The notes under the pieces were generated by a model. The model was not told the origin of the DNA. It was given only the letters and a program-made list of their open reading frames with translations, and searched no databases. From Vibrio echinoideorum (GTDB lineage Bacteria > Pseudomonadota > Gammaproteobacteria > Enterobacterales > Vibrionaceae): a stretch of 64,000 nt of DNA. Numbering within the stretch: position 1 is the first letter of the stretch; each line of letters starts with the position of its first letter. The DNA is taken from the NCBI RefSeq assembly GCF_024347455.1, contig NZ_AP025483.1:124001-188000 (forward strand), read 5' to 3'. Positions 23,028 through 40,886 of this stretch are shown here, one piece after another. Position numbers and translations under genes: made by a program.

Positions 23028-23048
23028 TTCAGTTTTTAAAAAACTGAA
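23028..23048 (+). repeat. Inverted repeat in the 23S-5S spacer, operon 1 only
   Basis: TTCAGTTTTT and AAAAACTGAA form a near-perfect palindrome inside a block of extra sequence that lengthens this spacer to 132 bases, against 95 in operons 2 and 3. Confidence 0.7.
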
Positions 23049-23063
23049 AGTAAAAGCAAAATT

Positions 23064-23183
23064 TGCTTGGCGACCATAGCATTGTGGACCCACCTGATTC
23101 CATGCCGAACTCAGAAGTGAAACACAATAGCGCCGATGGTAGTGTGGGGTTTCCCCATGTGAGAGTAGGACATCGCCAGGCTT
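23064..23183 (+). rRNA. 5S rRNA, operon 1
   Basis: The 120-base gene runs from TGCTTGGCGACC to CGCCAGGCTT, whose ends pair as helix I. The conserved CCGAACTCAGAAGTGAAAC loop is intact. No tRNA or strong terminator follows before the operon 2 promoter; only a weak palindrome (23195-23213) without a T-run. Confidence 0.97.
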
Positions 23184-23250
23184 TAATTTCGACTTTGTCT
23201 ATTTAATAGACAAGTCACCATAGAGTTCTAAGTTTTCTTAGTGTTTTATG

Positions 23251-23278
23251 TTGACTTTCAAAGTGGAAAGCGTATTAT
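23251..23278 (+). promoter_or_regulatory. rRNA promoter of rrn operon 2
   Basis: TTGACT, a 16-base spacer and TATTAT, followed by ACGCGTCCTGC. Only one such promoter is visible here, against two for operon 1. It lies 68 bases after the 5S gene of operon 1. Confidence 0.82.
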
Positions 23279-23332
23279 ACGCGTCCTGCTTAAGTGCTAA
23301 GGCACTGAAAGCGTTCTCTTTTTAGAGAACAC

Positions 23333-23343
23333 GCTCTTTAACA
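23333..23343 (+). promoter_or_regulatory. boxA element, leader of operon 2
   Basis: GCTCTTTAACA. From here to the 16S gene the leader is practically the same as in operon 1. Confidence 0.85.
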
Positions 23344-23594
23344 ATTTAAACCTATCAATCTGTGTGGGCACTCGTTGATGAATATCAAAACGTTATTACT
23401 TAGGTAGTAACAGTTACTTCGGTAACAAACTTGATTTCAATGAACTGAGTGACCAATACAAAGTTAAGTTTACTTAATTTTGGCACAGTCAATTCATTAC
23501 CATTCTGTTGGAATGGTAATAGCTTTAGAATTACATGTTCATTTTCGAATGAATATTAGTTTTGAAGTCAGTATTCGTTGAGTCACAAAATCTT

Positions 23595-25149
<1,555 letters not shown>

Positions 25150-25216
25150 TACGAAGATAGTCACGATGAGTGTCCACACAGATTGATTAGGTTTAGAAAG
25201 TAAAAGAGACGATATT

Positions 25217-25293
25217 GGGTCTGTAGCTCAGCTGGTTAGAGCGCTCGCCTGATAAGCGGGAGGTCGGTGGTTCGAGTCCACTCAGACCCACCA
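25217..25293 (+). tRNA. tRNA-Ile (anticodon GAT)
   Basis: A 77-base cloverleaf with acceptor arms GGGTCTG and CAGACCC, anticodon GAT at 25251-25253, T loop TTCGAGT and encoded CCA. This is the usual spacer tRNA pair with tRNA-Ala. Confidence 0.97.
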
Positions 25294-25314
25294 ATATCGA
25301 CTAGATACAAAGAT

Positions 25315-25390
25315 GGGGCTATAGCTCAGCTGGGAGAGCGCCTGCCTTGCACGCAGGAGGTCTGCGGTTCGATCCCGCATAGCTCCACCA
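25315..25390 (+). tRNA. tRNA-Ala (anticodon TGC)
   Basis: A 76-base cloverleaf with acceptor arms GGGGCTA and TAGCTCC, anticodon TGC at 25348-25350, T loop TTCGATC and encoded CCA. It follows tRNA-Ile after 21 bases. Confidence 0.97.
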
Positions 25391-25445
25391 TCTTTAAGTG
25401 TTTTTATTTGAAAATATTTAGAAATGGTTCATTAGTTTGAATCAA

Positions 25446-25456
25446 GCTCTTTAACA
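25446..25456 (+). promoter_or_regulatory. boxA element in the spacer of operon 2
   Basis: GCTCTTTAACA between tRNA-Ala and the 23S gene. Confidence 0.85.
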
Positions 25457-25694
25457 ATTTGGAAAGCTGACTGATTTGATTACTTACGAGTAATTCAAAT
25501 CAAATTTAAAAGTTCTCAATGTTTATCTTTCATTAGATAAACACAACAAACACATTCAAGTGTCTTGTATTCGAATCAATGTTTACATTGATTCACAATT
25601 GAGTCCGGCAAACAGTCATTGAGAATTAACCCTTCTTGATGACAACCAAAAACCTTGGTTAGTTGCCATACACTAAGACCCTTTCGGGTTGTAT

Positions 25695-28588
<2,894 letters not shown>

Positions 28589-28683
28589 ACAACACCCAAG
28601 GGGTTTTGTGGACTCAGATGTATCAGACCTTGAATGAGTTTGAAGAGAAATACTTTTAGATAAGCTTTCCGAATTTTAAAATT

Positions 28684-28803
28684 TGCTTGGCGACCATAGC
28701 ATTGTGGACCCACCTGATTCCATGCCGAACTCAGAAGTGAAACACAATAGCGCCGATGGTAGTGTGGGGTTTCCCCATGTGAGAGTAGGACATCGCCAGG
28801 CTT
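28684..28803 (+). rRNA. 5S rRNA, operon 2
   Basis: A 120-base gene identical to copy 1 by eye. The 408 bases that follow, to the next 16S gene, hold only the operon 3 promoter, boxA and leader. Confidence 0.97.
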
Positions 28804-28870
28804 TAATTTCGACTTTGTCTATTTAATAGACAAGTCACCATAGAGTTCTAAGTTTTCTTAGTGTTTTATG

Positions 28871-28898
28871 TTGACTTTCAAAGTGGAAAGCGTATTAT
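28871..28898 (+). promoter_or_regulatory. rRNA promoter of rrn operon 3
   Basis: TTGACT, a 16-base spacer and TATTAT, the same promoter sequence as operon 2. Confidence 0.82.
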
Positions 28899-28952
28899 AC
28901 GCGTCCTGCTTAAGTGCTAAGGCACTGAAAGCGTTCTCTTTTTAGAGAACAC

Positions 28953-28963
28953 GCTCTTTAACA
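28953..28963 (+). promoter_or_regulatory. boxA element, leader of operon 3
   Basis: GCTCTTTAACA. The leader then matches the others except for a replaced stretch at about 29148-29176, just upstream of the 16S gene. Confidence 0.85.
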
Positions 28964-29211
28964 ATTTAAACCTATCAATCTGTGTGGGCACTCGTTGATG
29001 AATATCAAAACGTTATTACTTAGGTAGTAACAGTTACTTCGGTAACAAACTTGATTTCAATGAACTGAGTGACCAATACAAAGTTAAGTTTACTTAATTT
29101 TGGCACAGTCAATTCATTACCATTCTGTTGGAATGGTAATAGCTTTAAAATTACACTCTTTATTTATAAAGAATAGTTTTGAAGTCAGTATTCGTTGAGT
29201 CACAAAATCTT

Positions 29212-30766
<1,555 letters not shown>

Positions 30767-30857
30767 TACGAAGATAGTCACGATGAGTGTCCACACAGAT
30801 TGATTAGGTTTAGAAAAGTAAAGAGACGAAGAACTCCCAAGTTCTTCAATATCCAGT

Positions 30858-30933
30858 GTCCCGTTCGTCTAGAGGCCTAGGACACCGCCCTTTCACGGCG
30901 GTAACAGGGGTTCGACTCCCCTACGGGATACCA
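30858..30933 (+). tRNA. tRNA-Glu (anticodon TTC)
   Basis: A 76-base cloverleaf with acceptor arms GTCCCGT and ACGGGAT (one G-U pair), anticodon TTC at 30892-30894 and encoded CCA. Confidence 0.97.
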
Positions 30934-30935
30934 TT

Positions 30936-31011
30936 GGGTCGTTAGCTCAGTTGGTAGAGCAGTTGACTTTTAATCAATTGGTCGCAGGTTCGAATCCTGC
31001 ACGACCCACCA
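30936..31011 (+). tRNA. tRNA-Lys (anticodon TTT)
   Basis: A 76-base cloverleaf with acceptor arms GGGTCGT and ACGACCC, anticodon TTT at 30969-30971 and encoded CCA. It starts two bases after tRNA-Glu. Confidence 0.97.
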
Positions 31012-31043
31012 TTCTTTCTCCGCGAAGGAATTAAAACTATCGT

Positions 31044-31119
31044 GGGCGATTAGCTCAGTTGGGAGAGCACCTGCCTTACAAGCAGGGGGTCACTGGTTCG
31101 AGCCCGGTATCGCCCACCA
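31044..31119 (+). tRNA. tRNA-Val (anticodon TAC)
   Basis: A 76-base cloverleaf with acceptor arms GGGCGAT and ATCGCCC, anticodon TAC at 31077-31079 and encoded CCA. The Glu-Lys-Val spacer is a type seen in vibrios. Confidence 0.97.
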
Positions 31120-31241
31120 TTCTCTAAATATTCTTGGTTATTAAAATGTTCAAACCACTTCTTTTGTCGCTGGTTGGTATGTTTGACCCTGAGAGTCTTT
31201 AGAAAATGTGAATTTTAGAACACTGGTTCTTAAAGTCTCAT

Positions 31242-31252
31242 GCTCTTTAACA
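31242..31252 (+). promoter_or_regulatory. boxA element in the spacer of operon 3
   Basis: GCTCTTTAACA between tRNA-Val and the 23S gene. Confidence 0.85.
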
Positions 31253-31489
31253 ATTTGGAAAGCTGACTGATTGATTTACTTACGAGTAATTCAATCAAAT
31301 TTAAAAGTTCTCAATGTTTATCTTTCATTAGATAAACACAACAAACACATTCAAGTGTCTTGTATTCGAATCAATGTTTACATTGATTCACAATTGAGTC
31401 CGGCAAACAGTCATTGAGAATTAACCCTTCTTAATGACAACCAAAAACCTTGGTTAGTTGCCATACACTAAGACCCTTTCGGGTTGTAT

Positions 31490-34383
<2,894 letters not shown>

Positions 34384-34478
34384 ACAACACCCAAGGGGTT
34401 TTGTGGACTCAGATATACCAGACCTTGAATGCGTTTGAAGAGAAATACTTTTAAATAAGCTTTCCGAATTTTAAAATT

Positions 34479-34598
34479 TGCTTGGCGACCATAGCATTGT
34501 GGACCCACCTGATTCCATGCCGAACTCAGAAGTGAAACACAATAGCGCCGATGGTAGTGTGGGGTTTCCCCATGTGAGAGTAGGACATCGCCAGGCTT
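34479..34598 (+). rRNA. 5S rRNA, operon 3
   Basis: A 120-base gene identical to the other copies by eye, followed 65 bases later by tRNA-Asp. Confidence 0.97.
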
Positions 34599-34663
34599 TA
34601 AATTAAATCTTTAGGTTGACCGACCTGGGGATATGGACGCTCACTTAGTGAGTTGACCACTGC

Positions 34664-34740
34664 GGAGTGGTAGTTCAGTTGGTTAGAATACCGGCCTGTC
34701 ACGCCGGGGGTCGCGGGTTCGAGTCCCGTCCACTCCGCCA
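34664..34740 (+). tRNA. tRNA-Asp (anticodon GTC), distal gene of operon 3
   Basis: A 77-base cloverleaf with 5' acceptor arm GGAGTGG and 3' arm CCACTCC, anticodon GTC at 34698-34700 and encoded CCA. A tRNA-Asp behind the 5S gene is also found in some E. coli rrn operons. Confidence 0.97.
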
Positions 34741-34748
34741 CTTATTAG

Positions 34749-34780
34749 AAAAGCCCTGCTAGAAATAGCAGGGCTTTTTT
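34749..34780 (+). terminator. Terminator of rrn operon 3
   Basis: The arms AAGCCCTGCTA and TAGCAGGGCTT form a long GC-rich stem followed by a T-run, nine bases after tRNA-Asp. Confidence 0.92.
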
Positions 34781-34887
34781 ACATCTCAAGAAAAGTGTTT
34801 TGTTTTTGGGCTGAATGAGTTCCATAGAGATGTTGTCCTCATTTATCGGCCCTACAAGAAACGCTCCCGCTATACCGGAACATATTA

Positions 34888-34915
34888 GAAAGCCTAGTCT
34901 GACGACTAGGCTTTC
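34888..34915 (+). terminator. Second terminator-like hairpin behind rrn operon 3
   Basis: The arms GAAAGCCTAGTC and GACTAGGCTTTC form a perfect 12-base-pair stem with a four-base loop, resembling the rrnB T1 layout. The T-run is weak. Confidence 0.65.
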
Positions 34916-35250
34916 GTCGTTTCTAGGCCGATATTTGACGGATTCCTAAAAGGTTTAGCATTATCTTTACGTGTAGGTATCAAAAAGAGCAAAGTCTGAA
35001 ACGGCAAATAACACCATGCCATCATGTATCAGAAAAACTTGTAAGAATAACGGGGCCTGTTTGTTTAGCTCTGACTAGGTATTGGGTTTTTAACGCTTCC
35101 ACTGTTTAATTGGCTATTGTTTTTATGTTCGTATTATTTGTGATACACAAAGACAAAGGTTTTAGAGCAAAAACATCTTACTATTCTCTTTCGCCCTAAG
35201 TGCTTTTGAAGGGTTTTGTTCAATTGCTTGTAAATCTACGTTTGGCAGAT
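34916..35250. other. Non-coding stretch between the rrn cluster and pssA
   Basis: This AT-rich stretch shows no open reading frame with a ribosome binding site, no tRNA and no clear repeat. I see nothing assignable in it. Confidence 0.5.
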
Positions 35251-35252
35251 AT

Positions 35253-35279
35253 AAAAACGCCTAGCGTTGCTAGGCGTTG
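35253..35279 (-). terminator. Terminator of pssA
   Basis: The arms AACGCCTAGC and GCTAGGCGTT are followed, on the minus strand, by a T-run. It begins 26 bases after the pssA stop. Confidence 0.85.
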
Positions 35280-35304
35280 ATAAATCACGTTGTAAAATGA
35301 TTTG

Positions 35305-36645
35305 CTACAGTATTTGTTTGAGCACTCTGTCTGCTTTTACACGAGTGATTTTTCGAAGCAGCTTTTGTACTTCTATTGGGTAGCTATCTATCTTATCTAA
35401 CTGCTTGTAAGTACATATAAGCTGAGTATGTTGAAGAATATTATCGACCTCAACTTGGAATTTATCGGTTAGATGGTGGTAGTTATCTTGAATAAAAATA
35501 CCATTCTCTAGATCCAGTTTCCAAGCTCGAGGATTTAGGTTATTTCCTGTTAGCAACATATAACGCTTATCGACCCATATACCCTTGAGATGGAAGCTAT
35601 TAGAGTCGTGCTGCCAGAGTCGAATAGATAGATTGCGACTGGCAATATGGGCTTCATTTGCTTTAGCAAAACGACGTAAGTTCAACTCGTAAAGGTAAGG
35701 TAGTCCACCAATCGTTTTAAACTCTTCTTCAGGAGAGATAAAGAAATCGTTCGCTGTTTTATCCCCAACAACGATGCTGACCTTTACCCCACGCCTAAGC
35801 GCTTTTTTTACTTCTTTCGCTAAACTCGGTGGGAAGTTGAAGTAAGGCGTACAAATAAAGATTTCATCTTTAGCCTGAGCGACAAGTTGATTGATTCCCT
35901 GATTCAGGCGGTTACGCCTCTTACCTATACCGACTAATGGTGTCACGGCTACTTGGTCAGGTGAAACATCTTGATTATCGAATTGGTATTGAGATCTTGC
36001 CAATGATGCACGAAACTGGCGAATGGCTGGTTTTAGTTCTTTGGTAACAGGTTTGTTCTTATCCGCTAAATCATAAACAGCACTATCTACGACCATTTGT
36101 TCGTGCACATAAGCAAACATTGAATCTGCAAGCGCTGCATTGTTTAAAACATGGTAGCGATCAAAGCGATAGCGGTCATGGTAATTTAGATAGATATTGT
36201 TAAGGCTTGCGCCACTGTATATTACGCTATCATCGACAATAAAGCCTTTTAGATGCAATACACCGAAAACCTCTTTACCACGAACAGGGATGCCATAGAC
36301 AGGAACTGAGTACTGATACTTTTCATCAAACTCTTTGTACATTGCTGCATTGCCTTCTGAAGACTCTGCACCAATTAGTCCGCGTTGTGCTCTATGCCAG
36401 TCGACACAAACACTCACGTCCAATTCTGGGTTCTTTTGCTTTGCTTCATATAAGGCAGTTAGGATCTCACGGCCAGCCTCGTCATCTTCAAGATACAAAG
36501 CGACTAAACTAATACGAGTCGTTGCGCGCGATATCTCATCAAGTAAGCGAGTTCGAAACTCTTGCGCTGATAGTAGTACTTCAAACTTGTCAGGATTCTG
36601 CGCTATGGTTGGCAACTGTATGAATGGATTCCTACTGGCAATCAT
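35305..36645 (-). CDS. pssA: CDP-diacylglycerol--serine O-phosphatidyltransferase
   Basis: PssA makes phosphatidylserine, the precursor of phosphatidylethanolamine. It belongs to the phospholipase D superfamily type found in E. coli: two HKD motifs, HLKGFIVDD (His131, Lys133) and HLKGIWVDK (His352, Lys354), each followed by a GASLN or GNNLN motif. The length of 446 residues is close to the 451 of E. coli. No membrane segment is expected, since this type binds membranes peripherally. The GNAT gene lies 91 bases upstream on the same strand. Confidence 0.96.
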   Translation of the reverse strand: MIASRNPFIQLPTIAQNPDKFEVLLSAQEFRTRLLDEISRATTRISLVALYLEDDEAGREILTALYEAKQKNPELDVSVCVDWHRAQRGLIGAESSEGNAAMYKEFDEKYQYSVPVYGIPVRGKEVFGVLHLKGFIVDDSVIYSGASLNNIYLNYHDRYRFDRYHVLNNAALADSMFAYVHEQMVVDSAVYDLADKNKPVTKELKPAIRQFRASLARSQYQFDNQDVSPDQVAVTPLVGIGKRRNRLNQGINQLVAQAKDEIFICTPYFNFPPSLAKEVKKALRRGVKVSIVVGDKTANDFFISPEEEFKTIGGLPYLYELNLRRFAKANEAHIASRNLSIRLWQHDSNSFHLKGIWVDKRYMLLTGNNLNPRAWKLDLENGIFIQDNYHHLTDKFQVEVDNILQHTQLICTYKQLDKIDSYPIEVQKLLRKITRVKADRVLKQIL

Positions 36646-36736
36646 ATTGACTGTTTTACCTTAAAAATATGCAAAATTGCGAACCTTTAATTTTACCAAA
36701 GGCATAGCATCAAATACTAGATAATCGAGGCATTCT

Positions 36737-37168
36737 CTAACAATTTTGCTGATAATGCATAGGAATGAGATCTTTTCCGCTATTCGAATAGCGATCGTAT
36801 AAAACTCTTAAACCATTAGGTAGTTGTTTTGGGTCTATTTGTATGAATTGGTGTCGTGTATAAAAGTTTATGAGATGAGCGTATGCAAAGCAGTAATCGT
36901 TTTCTGTCAGTGTATGTTGTGCGCAGTACTCCATAAGCTGGGAGCCTAATTGCTTGCCTCTATGCTGCTTTGAGATCGCCATGCCGGTAAGCAAGCGACT
37001 CTCTTCTATCGTTCGAAAGCGTACAACACCGCAAAGATCGTTATTCAGTAATAATGAATAGATCAGTTCACTCTTATTAGCTTTTCCTGTTGGGTAGTGT
37101 TCTTTATAGAAACGTTTAACGAGAGGAACCTTTACGGGGTCTAATTGGGTAATGATGACATTGTTCAT
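36737..37168 (-). CDS. GNAT-family N-acetyltransferase
   Basis: The 143-residue protein has the acetyl-CoA-binding motif A of the GNAT fold, GMAISKQHRGKQLGSQLMEY (Q/RxxGxG/A type), a preceding CGVVRFR strand, and a C-terminal INFYTRHQF segment typical of motif B. The acceptor is unknown. It lies divergent from murB, with 66 bases between the two starts. Confidence 0.8.
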   Translation of the reverse strand: MNNVIITQLDPVKVPLVKRFYKEHYPTGKANKSELIYSLLLNNDLCGVVRFRTIEESRLLTGMAISKQHRGKQLGSQLMEYCAQHTLTENDYCFAYAHLINFYTRHQFIQIDPKQLPNGLRVLYDRYSNSGKDLIPMHYQQNC

Positions 37169-37234
37169 TCAGTCACTGCGCCACTTGTTTATCTACGGTA
37201 GAATGGCTGCAGTGTAAGTTAATTGAATATCATC

Positions 37235-38281
37235 ATGCAATTCCATCTCAATGCTAGTTTAAAAAATGTTCATACATTTTCCATCGATCAGACGTGTGAT
37301 GCGTTGGTTGAAGTGACAACCATCGAAGAACTGATTTCTGTTTATAAAGACTCTAAATGGTCGGCCTTACCTAAGTTAATACTGGGAAAGGGCAGTAACA
37401 TGCTTTTTACTGAGCATTTCGCGGGCCTGATAATTGTGAATCAGTTGACGGGGATTACTTTGACCGAGAGAGATAGCCATCACTTATTGCATGTTAACGG
37501 TGGTGAAGATTGGCCTAGCTTGGTTGAGTGGAGTGTCGATAAAGGACTTGGTGGTCTAGAAAACTTAGCAATGATACCGGGCTGTTCAGGTTCAGCGCCT
37601 ATTCAAAATATTGGTGCGTATGGTGTTGAACTACAAGACGTGTGTGAATATGTCGATATTCTTTGCCTGGATACTTATACAGTTAAGCGATTAACCAAAG
37701 AGGAATGTCTCTTTGGTTATCGAGATTCTATTTTCAAACACGCTTTATATGGTAAAGCTATTGTTGTTGCGATCGGCTTAGCATTACCTAAAGAGTGGAA
37801 GCCATGTAATCACTATGGTCCGTTAAAAAGCCTTCCTGTCGAGACTCTTTCTCCTCGTATTATATTTGATGAAGTATGTGCCATTCGTTCAAGCAAGCTG
37901 CCAAACCCTGCTGTGCAAGGTAATGCGGGGAGCTTCTTCAAAAACCCTGTGATCACAAAAGATCATTTTGATCGCTTGCTGCTGCTATACCCGAGCATTG
38001 TTGGTTATGAGAGCAATGATATGATTAAAGTTGCTGCAGGATGGCTCATTGATCAATGTCAGTTCAAAGGTGTAATTGAAGGCGGTGCTCAAGTTCATCC
38101 AAACCAAGCGTTGGTTATTATCAACTATGACGAATCCTCTGCTGTTGATGTCATTAAGTTAGCCGAGCGAGTACGCCAGTCTGTTTTGGATAAATTTGAT
38201 ATTCGATTAGAACATGAAGTTCGCTTCATGGGGCGAGACAGCGAGACAAACTTAGATAGAGTCTTGGAGGCGTTGGTATGA
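37235..38281 (+). CDS. murB: UDP-N-acetylenolpyruvoylglucosamine reductase
   Basis: MurB is the FAD enzyme that reduces UDP-GlcNAc-enolpyruvate to UDP-MurNAc. I chose the ATG at 37235 (348 residues); a TTG at 37223 adds four. Family motifs are ILGKGSNMLF for FAD, GCSGSAPIQNIGAYGVEL, the catalytic serine in NAGSFFKNP and the C-terminal EHEVRFMG. The stop overlaps the birA start in ATGA, so the two are coupled, as in E. coli. Confidence 0.96.
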   Translation: MQFHLNASLKNVHTFSIDQTCDALVEVTTIEELISVYKDSKWSALPKLILGKGSNMLFTEHFAGLIIVNQLTGITLTERDSHHLLHVNGGEDWPSLVEWSVDKGLGGLENLAMIPGCSGSAPIQNIGAYGVELQDVCEYVDILCLDTYTVKRLTKEECLFGYRDSIFKHALYGKAIVVAIGLALPKEWKPCNHYGPLKSLPVETLSPRIIFDEVCAIRSSKLPNPAVQGNAGSFFKNPVITKDHFDRLLLLYPSIVGYESNDMIKVAAGWLIDQCQFKGVIEGGAQVHPNQALVIINYDESSAVDVIKLAERVRQSVLDKFDIRLEHEVRFMGRDSETNLDRVLEALV

Positions 38282-39243
38282 GAGAGCACAACACTAAGCT
38301 TACGTTATTGAGATGCCTTGCCGATGGTGAGTTTCATTCTGGAGAAGCTCTCGGTGAACGGATCGGTGTATCGCGAGCGGCTATCAGCAAGCATATTAAA
38401 GGTATTCAAGAGTGGGGCTTGGACATTTATCGAGTGCAAGGTAAGGGTTATAAGCTAGCGAGTCGCTTAGACATGCTCGACCAAGAACGATTATCTGCTG
38501 TGAGTCATGATGCTTCTCTTGAGCTGGTTCCTATCATAGGTTCAACAAACCAATACCTGTTAGAGCGTACTAATACCCTTGAGTCGGGTTCAGTCTGCAT
38601 TGCTGAATATCAAGCTGCGGGTCGTGGTCGTCGTGGACGAGAGTGGATATCGCCATTTGGAGCGAATCTGTATCTTTCAATGTATTGGAGACTTGACGCA
38701 GGTATGGCCGCCGCTATGGGGTTAAGCCTTGTAGTTGGTGTTGCTGTTGTTGAAGCTTTGGAAGAGATGGGCGTTGAAGGGGTCAAGCTGAAATGGCCGA
38801 ATGACCTTTACCACAATGATAAGAAGCTTGCAGGTATCCTCGTGGAACTATCAGGCCAATCTGGTGGTGCTGCCCATATTGTAATTGGCTTGGGGCTTAA
38901 CCTGTCTATGGACCCAGCAACATCAGGTATTGGCCAGCCATGGACCTCTCTCAAAGAAGTGTGTGATGGAAAAGTACCAGATCGTAATCAACTAGCACAG
39001 GCTCTGATTAATGCTTGGGACAAGTCTCTGGTCGACTATGAATTGAAAGGGATGTCGAACTTTGTTGAACGTTGGAATCGCCTAGATAATTTCTTAGGTC
39101 GCAACGTAAAGCTTATTATTGGACCTAGAGAAATTGAAGGAACCGTACAGGGCATTAATGAACAAGGGGCTGTACTGCTCAAGACTGAGAATGGTATTGA
39201 GAGCTATATCGGTGGAGAAATATCCCTAAGAAAAGGGGATTAA
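38278..39243 (+). CDS. birA: Bifunctional biotin--protein ligase and biotin operon repressor
   Basis: BirA biotinylates the carrier subunit of acetyl-CoA carboxylase and, loaded with biotinyl-AMP, represses the biotin operon. The 321 residues equal the E. coli length. The N-terminal helix-turn-helix (GEALGERIGVSRAAISKHIK) marks it as the repressor type; the ligase core has GRGRRGREWISPFGANLY and LKWPNDLY; a C-terminal SH3-like domain follows. Confidence 0.96.
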   Translation: MREHNTKLTLLRCLADGEFHSGEALGERIGVSRAAISKHIKGIQEWGLDIYRVQGKGYKLASRLDMLDQERLSAVSHDASLELVPIIGSTNQYLLERTNTLESGSVCIAEYQAAGRGRRGREWISPFGANLYLSMYWRLDAGMAAAMGLSLVVGVAVVEALEEMGVEGVKLKWPNDLYHNDKKLAGILVELSGQSGGAAHIVIGLGLNLSMDPATSGIGQPWTSLKEVCDGKVPDRNQLAQALINAWDKSLVDYELKGMSNFVERWNRLDNFLGRNVKLIIGPREIEGTVQGINEQGAVLLKTENGIESYIGGEISLRKGD

Positions 39244-39250
39244 GCTGCTA

Positions 39251-40174
39251 CTATTTTCTTAGTAACACTTCTTCAACCATGTGATCACCACCTTTACGAA
39301 GGATGAGGTGAGCCCTTTCTCGAGTTGGAAGGATATTTTGTTCTAAATTCAACCCATTGATTGAACTCCAGATTCCTTCAGCTTTGTCTAATGCAGCCTG
39401 GTTTGATAATTTAGTGTAATGGCTAAAGTAAGAGCCTGGTTTAGTAAACGCACCATCACGGAATTTCATAAAACGATTAATGTACCACTCTTTAATCTGT
39501 TGGCTGTTTGCATCAACATAGAGTGAAAAATCGAGGAAGTCGGAGATAAAGACTCTATGTGGCTCATGCGGATAGTTCATGCCACTTTGTAAGACATTAA
39601 GTCCTTCAATAATAAGCACATCTGGTAAATCTACACACTTCACATCATCGGTAATGTTATAAGTCAGGTGTGAATACACTGGTGCAGTGACATTTCTTTT
39701 GCAGGCTTTGACATCAGAGACAAAGTTGACCAAACGCTTGATGTCGTAAGATTCAGGAAACCCCTTCTTACTCATCAACCCTTTCTCTTCCAAAACTTCA
39801 TTCGGATATAAGAATCCATCTGTGGTGACTAGTTCGACTTTGGGATGATTCTCCCAGCGAGAAAGCAGCGCTTTAAGTAGACGAGCGGTTGTACTTTTGC
39901 CAACCGCGACACTGCCGGCAATACCAATGACAAAAGGGGGCGCTTTCTCTTTCTTATCTAAAAACTCATGAAGCACTGAGTTTCTGTTCTGTCTCGCTGC
40001 CACATAGAGGTTTAATAGACGAGATAACGGTAGATAGATCTCTACAGCTTCCTCCATTGTGAGCTTTTCATTGATGCCTTGAAGCTCTTTTAAGTCGCTT
40101 TCAGAAAGTGTCATCGGAACTAAATTCCTTAGCTCAGACCAACGTGCACGGTCGAATGACATATATGGGCTCAT
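39251..40174 (-). CDS. coaA: Type I pantothenate kinase
   Basis: CoaA phosphorylates pantothenate, the controlled first step of CoA synthesis. The P-loop GSVAVGKST is at residues 87-95, followed by [15 protein letters not shown] and EGLNVLQ, all as in E. coli CoaA. I chose the ATG at 40174 (307 residues); an in-frame TTG at 40198 would add eight. It is convergent with birA, with only seven bases between the stop codons and no intrinsic terminator in the gap. Confidence 0.95.
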   Translation of the reverse strand: MSPYMSFDRARWSELRNLVPMTLSESDLKELQGINEKLTMEEAVEIYLPLSRLLNLYVAARQNRNSVLHEFLDKKEKAPPFVIGIAGSVAVGKSTTARLLKALLSRWENHPKVELVTTDGFLYPNEVLEEKGLMSKKGFPESYDIKRLVNFVSDVKACKRNVTAPVYSHLTYNITDDVKCVDLPDVLIIEGLNVLQSGMNYPHEPHRVFISDFLDFSLYVDANSQQIKEWYINRFMKFRDGAFTKPGSYFSHYTKLSNQAALDKAEGIWSSINGLNLEQNILPTRERAHLILRKGGDHMVEEVLLRK

Positions 40175-40342
40175 ACAAAACTCTATAGTGGATAACAAAA
40201 CAAGTGCATGGAAAATACATCAAGCGATAGATAAATAAAATATCTTCCTGTATTAGATGCGGGTTAAAGGCAGAAACCTTGAGCTAAATAGCTGTATATA
40301 GGAACTTGATAAGATAATTTTTCATTTTTTTTCAATTTACTA

Positions 40343-40371
40343 TTGCAAGGTGGAAAATCATTCAATAAAAT
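40343..40371 (+). promoter_or_regulatory. Promoter of the tRNA-tufB cluster
   Basis: TTGCAA, a 17-base spacer and TAAAAT are followed by a GCGCCCC discriminator, the hallmark of stringently controlled stable RNA promoters. It lies 14 bases before tRNA-Thr. Confidence 0.85.
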
Positions 40372-40384
40372 GCGCCCCACTTGT

Positions 40385-40460
<76 letters not shown>

Positions 40461-40504
40461 CTTTCTCCCTTTCCACAAGGTAAGCGAGAGAAAGCTCAAA
40501 ATTT

Positions 40505-40589
<85 letters not shown>

Positions 40590-40628
40590 TATTCTAAAGG
40601 TTAAATAGCTCAAGCAGAGTTACGTGTT

Positions 40629-40703
<75 letters not shown>

Positions 40704-40714
40704 ACTCATTTTGT

Positions 40715-40790
40715 GTGCTGATATAACTCAGTCGTTAGAGCGCATCCTTGATAAGGGTGAAGCTCCTAGTTTGACTTTGGGTATTAGCAC
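40715..40790 (+). pseudogene. Decayed tRNA-Thr (ancestral anticodon GGT, now GAT)
   Basis: The 76 bases align end to end with thrT (tRNA-Thr GGT), which sits at this place before tufB in E. coli. The acceptor arms GCTGATA and TATTAGC and the CCA are kept. Key bases are lost: the D stem has A in place of G10 (A-C mismatch), the D loop has GT for the G18-G19 pair, the T loop reads TTTGACT instead of TTCGAAT (C56 lost), the T stem has two wobble pairs, and the anticodon loop reads TTGATAA so the anticodon is GAT. I call it a pseudogene; a divergent expressed tRNA cannot be excluded. Confidence 0.78.
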
Positions 40791-40886
40791 CAGTCTAAAG
40801 CTTCTTATCCTTTAATAAAGAAAACTATTTTTTTGGTTGCGTGGTCTAATTTTAAGCCACCTAATCCGTACCTAGAGGGACACCCC

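Noticed and set aside
23195..23213. TTGTCTATT/AATAGACAA palindrome as terminator of rrn operon 1 (also present after operon 2)
   Set aside because: AT-rich stem with no T-run after it; too weak to call.
40833..40886. N-terminal extension of EF-Tu by 18 residues
   Set aside because: The family starts at [12 protein letters not shown]; the ATG at 40887 has a good ribosome binding site and the extension has none.
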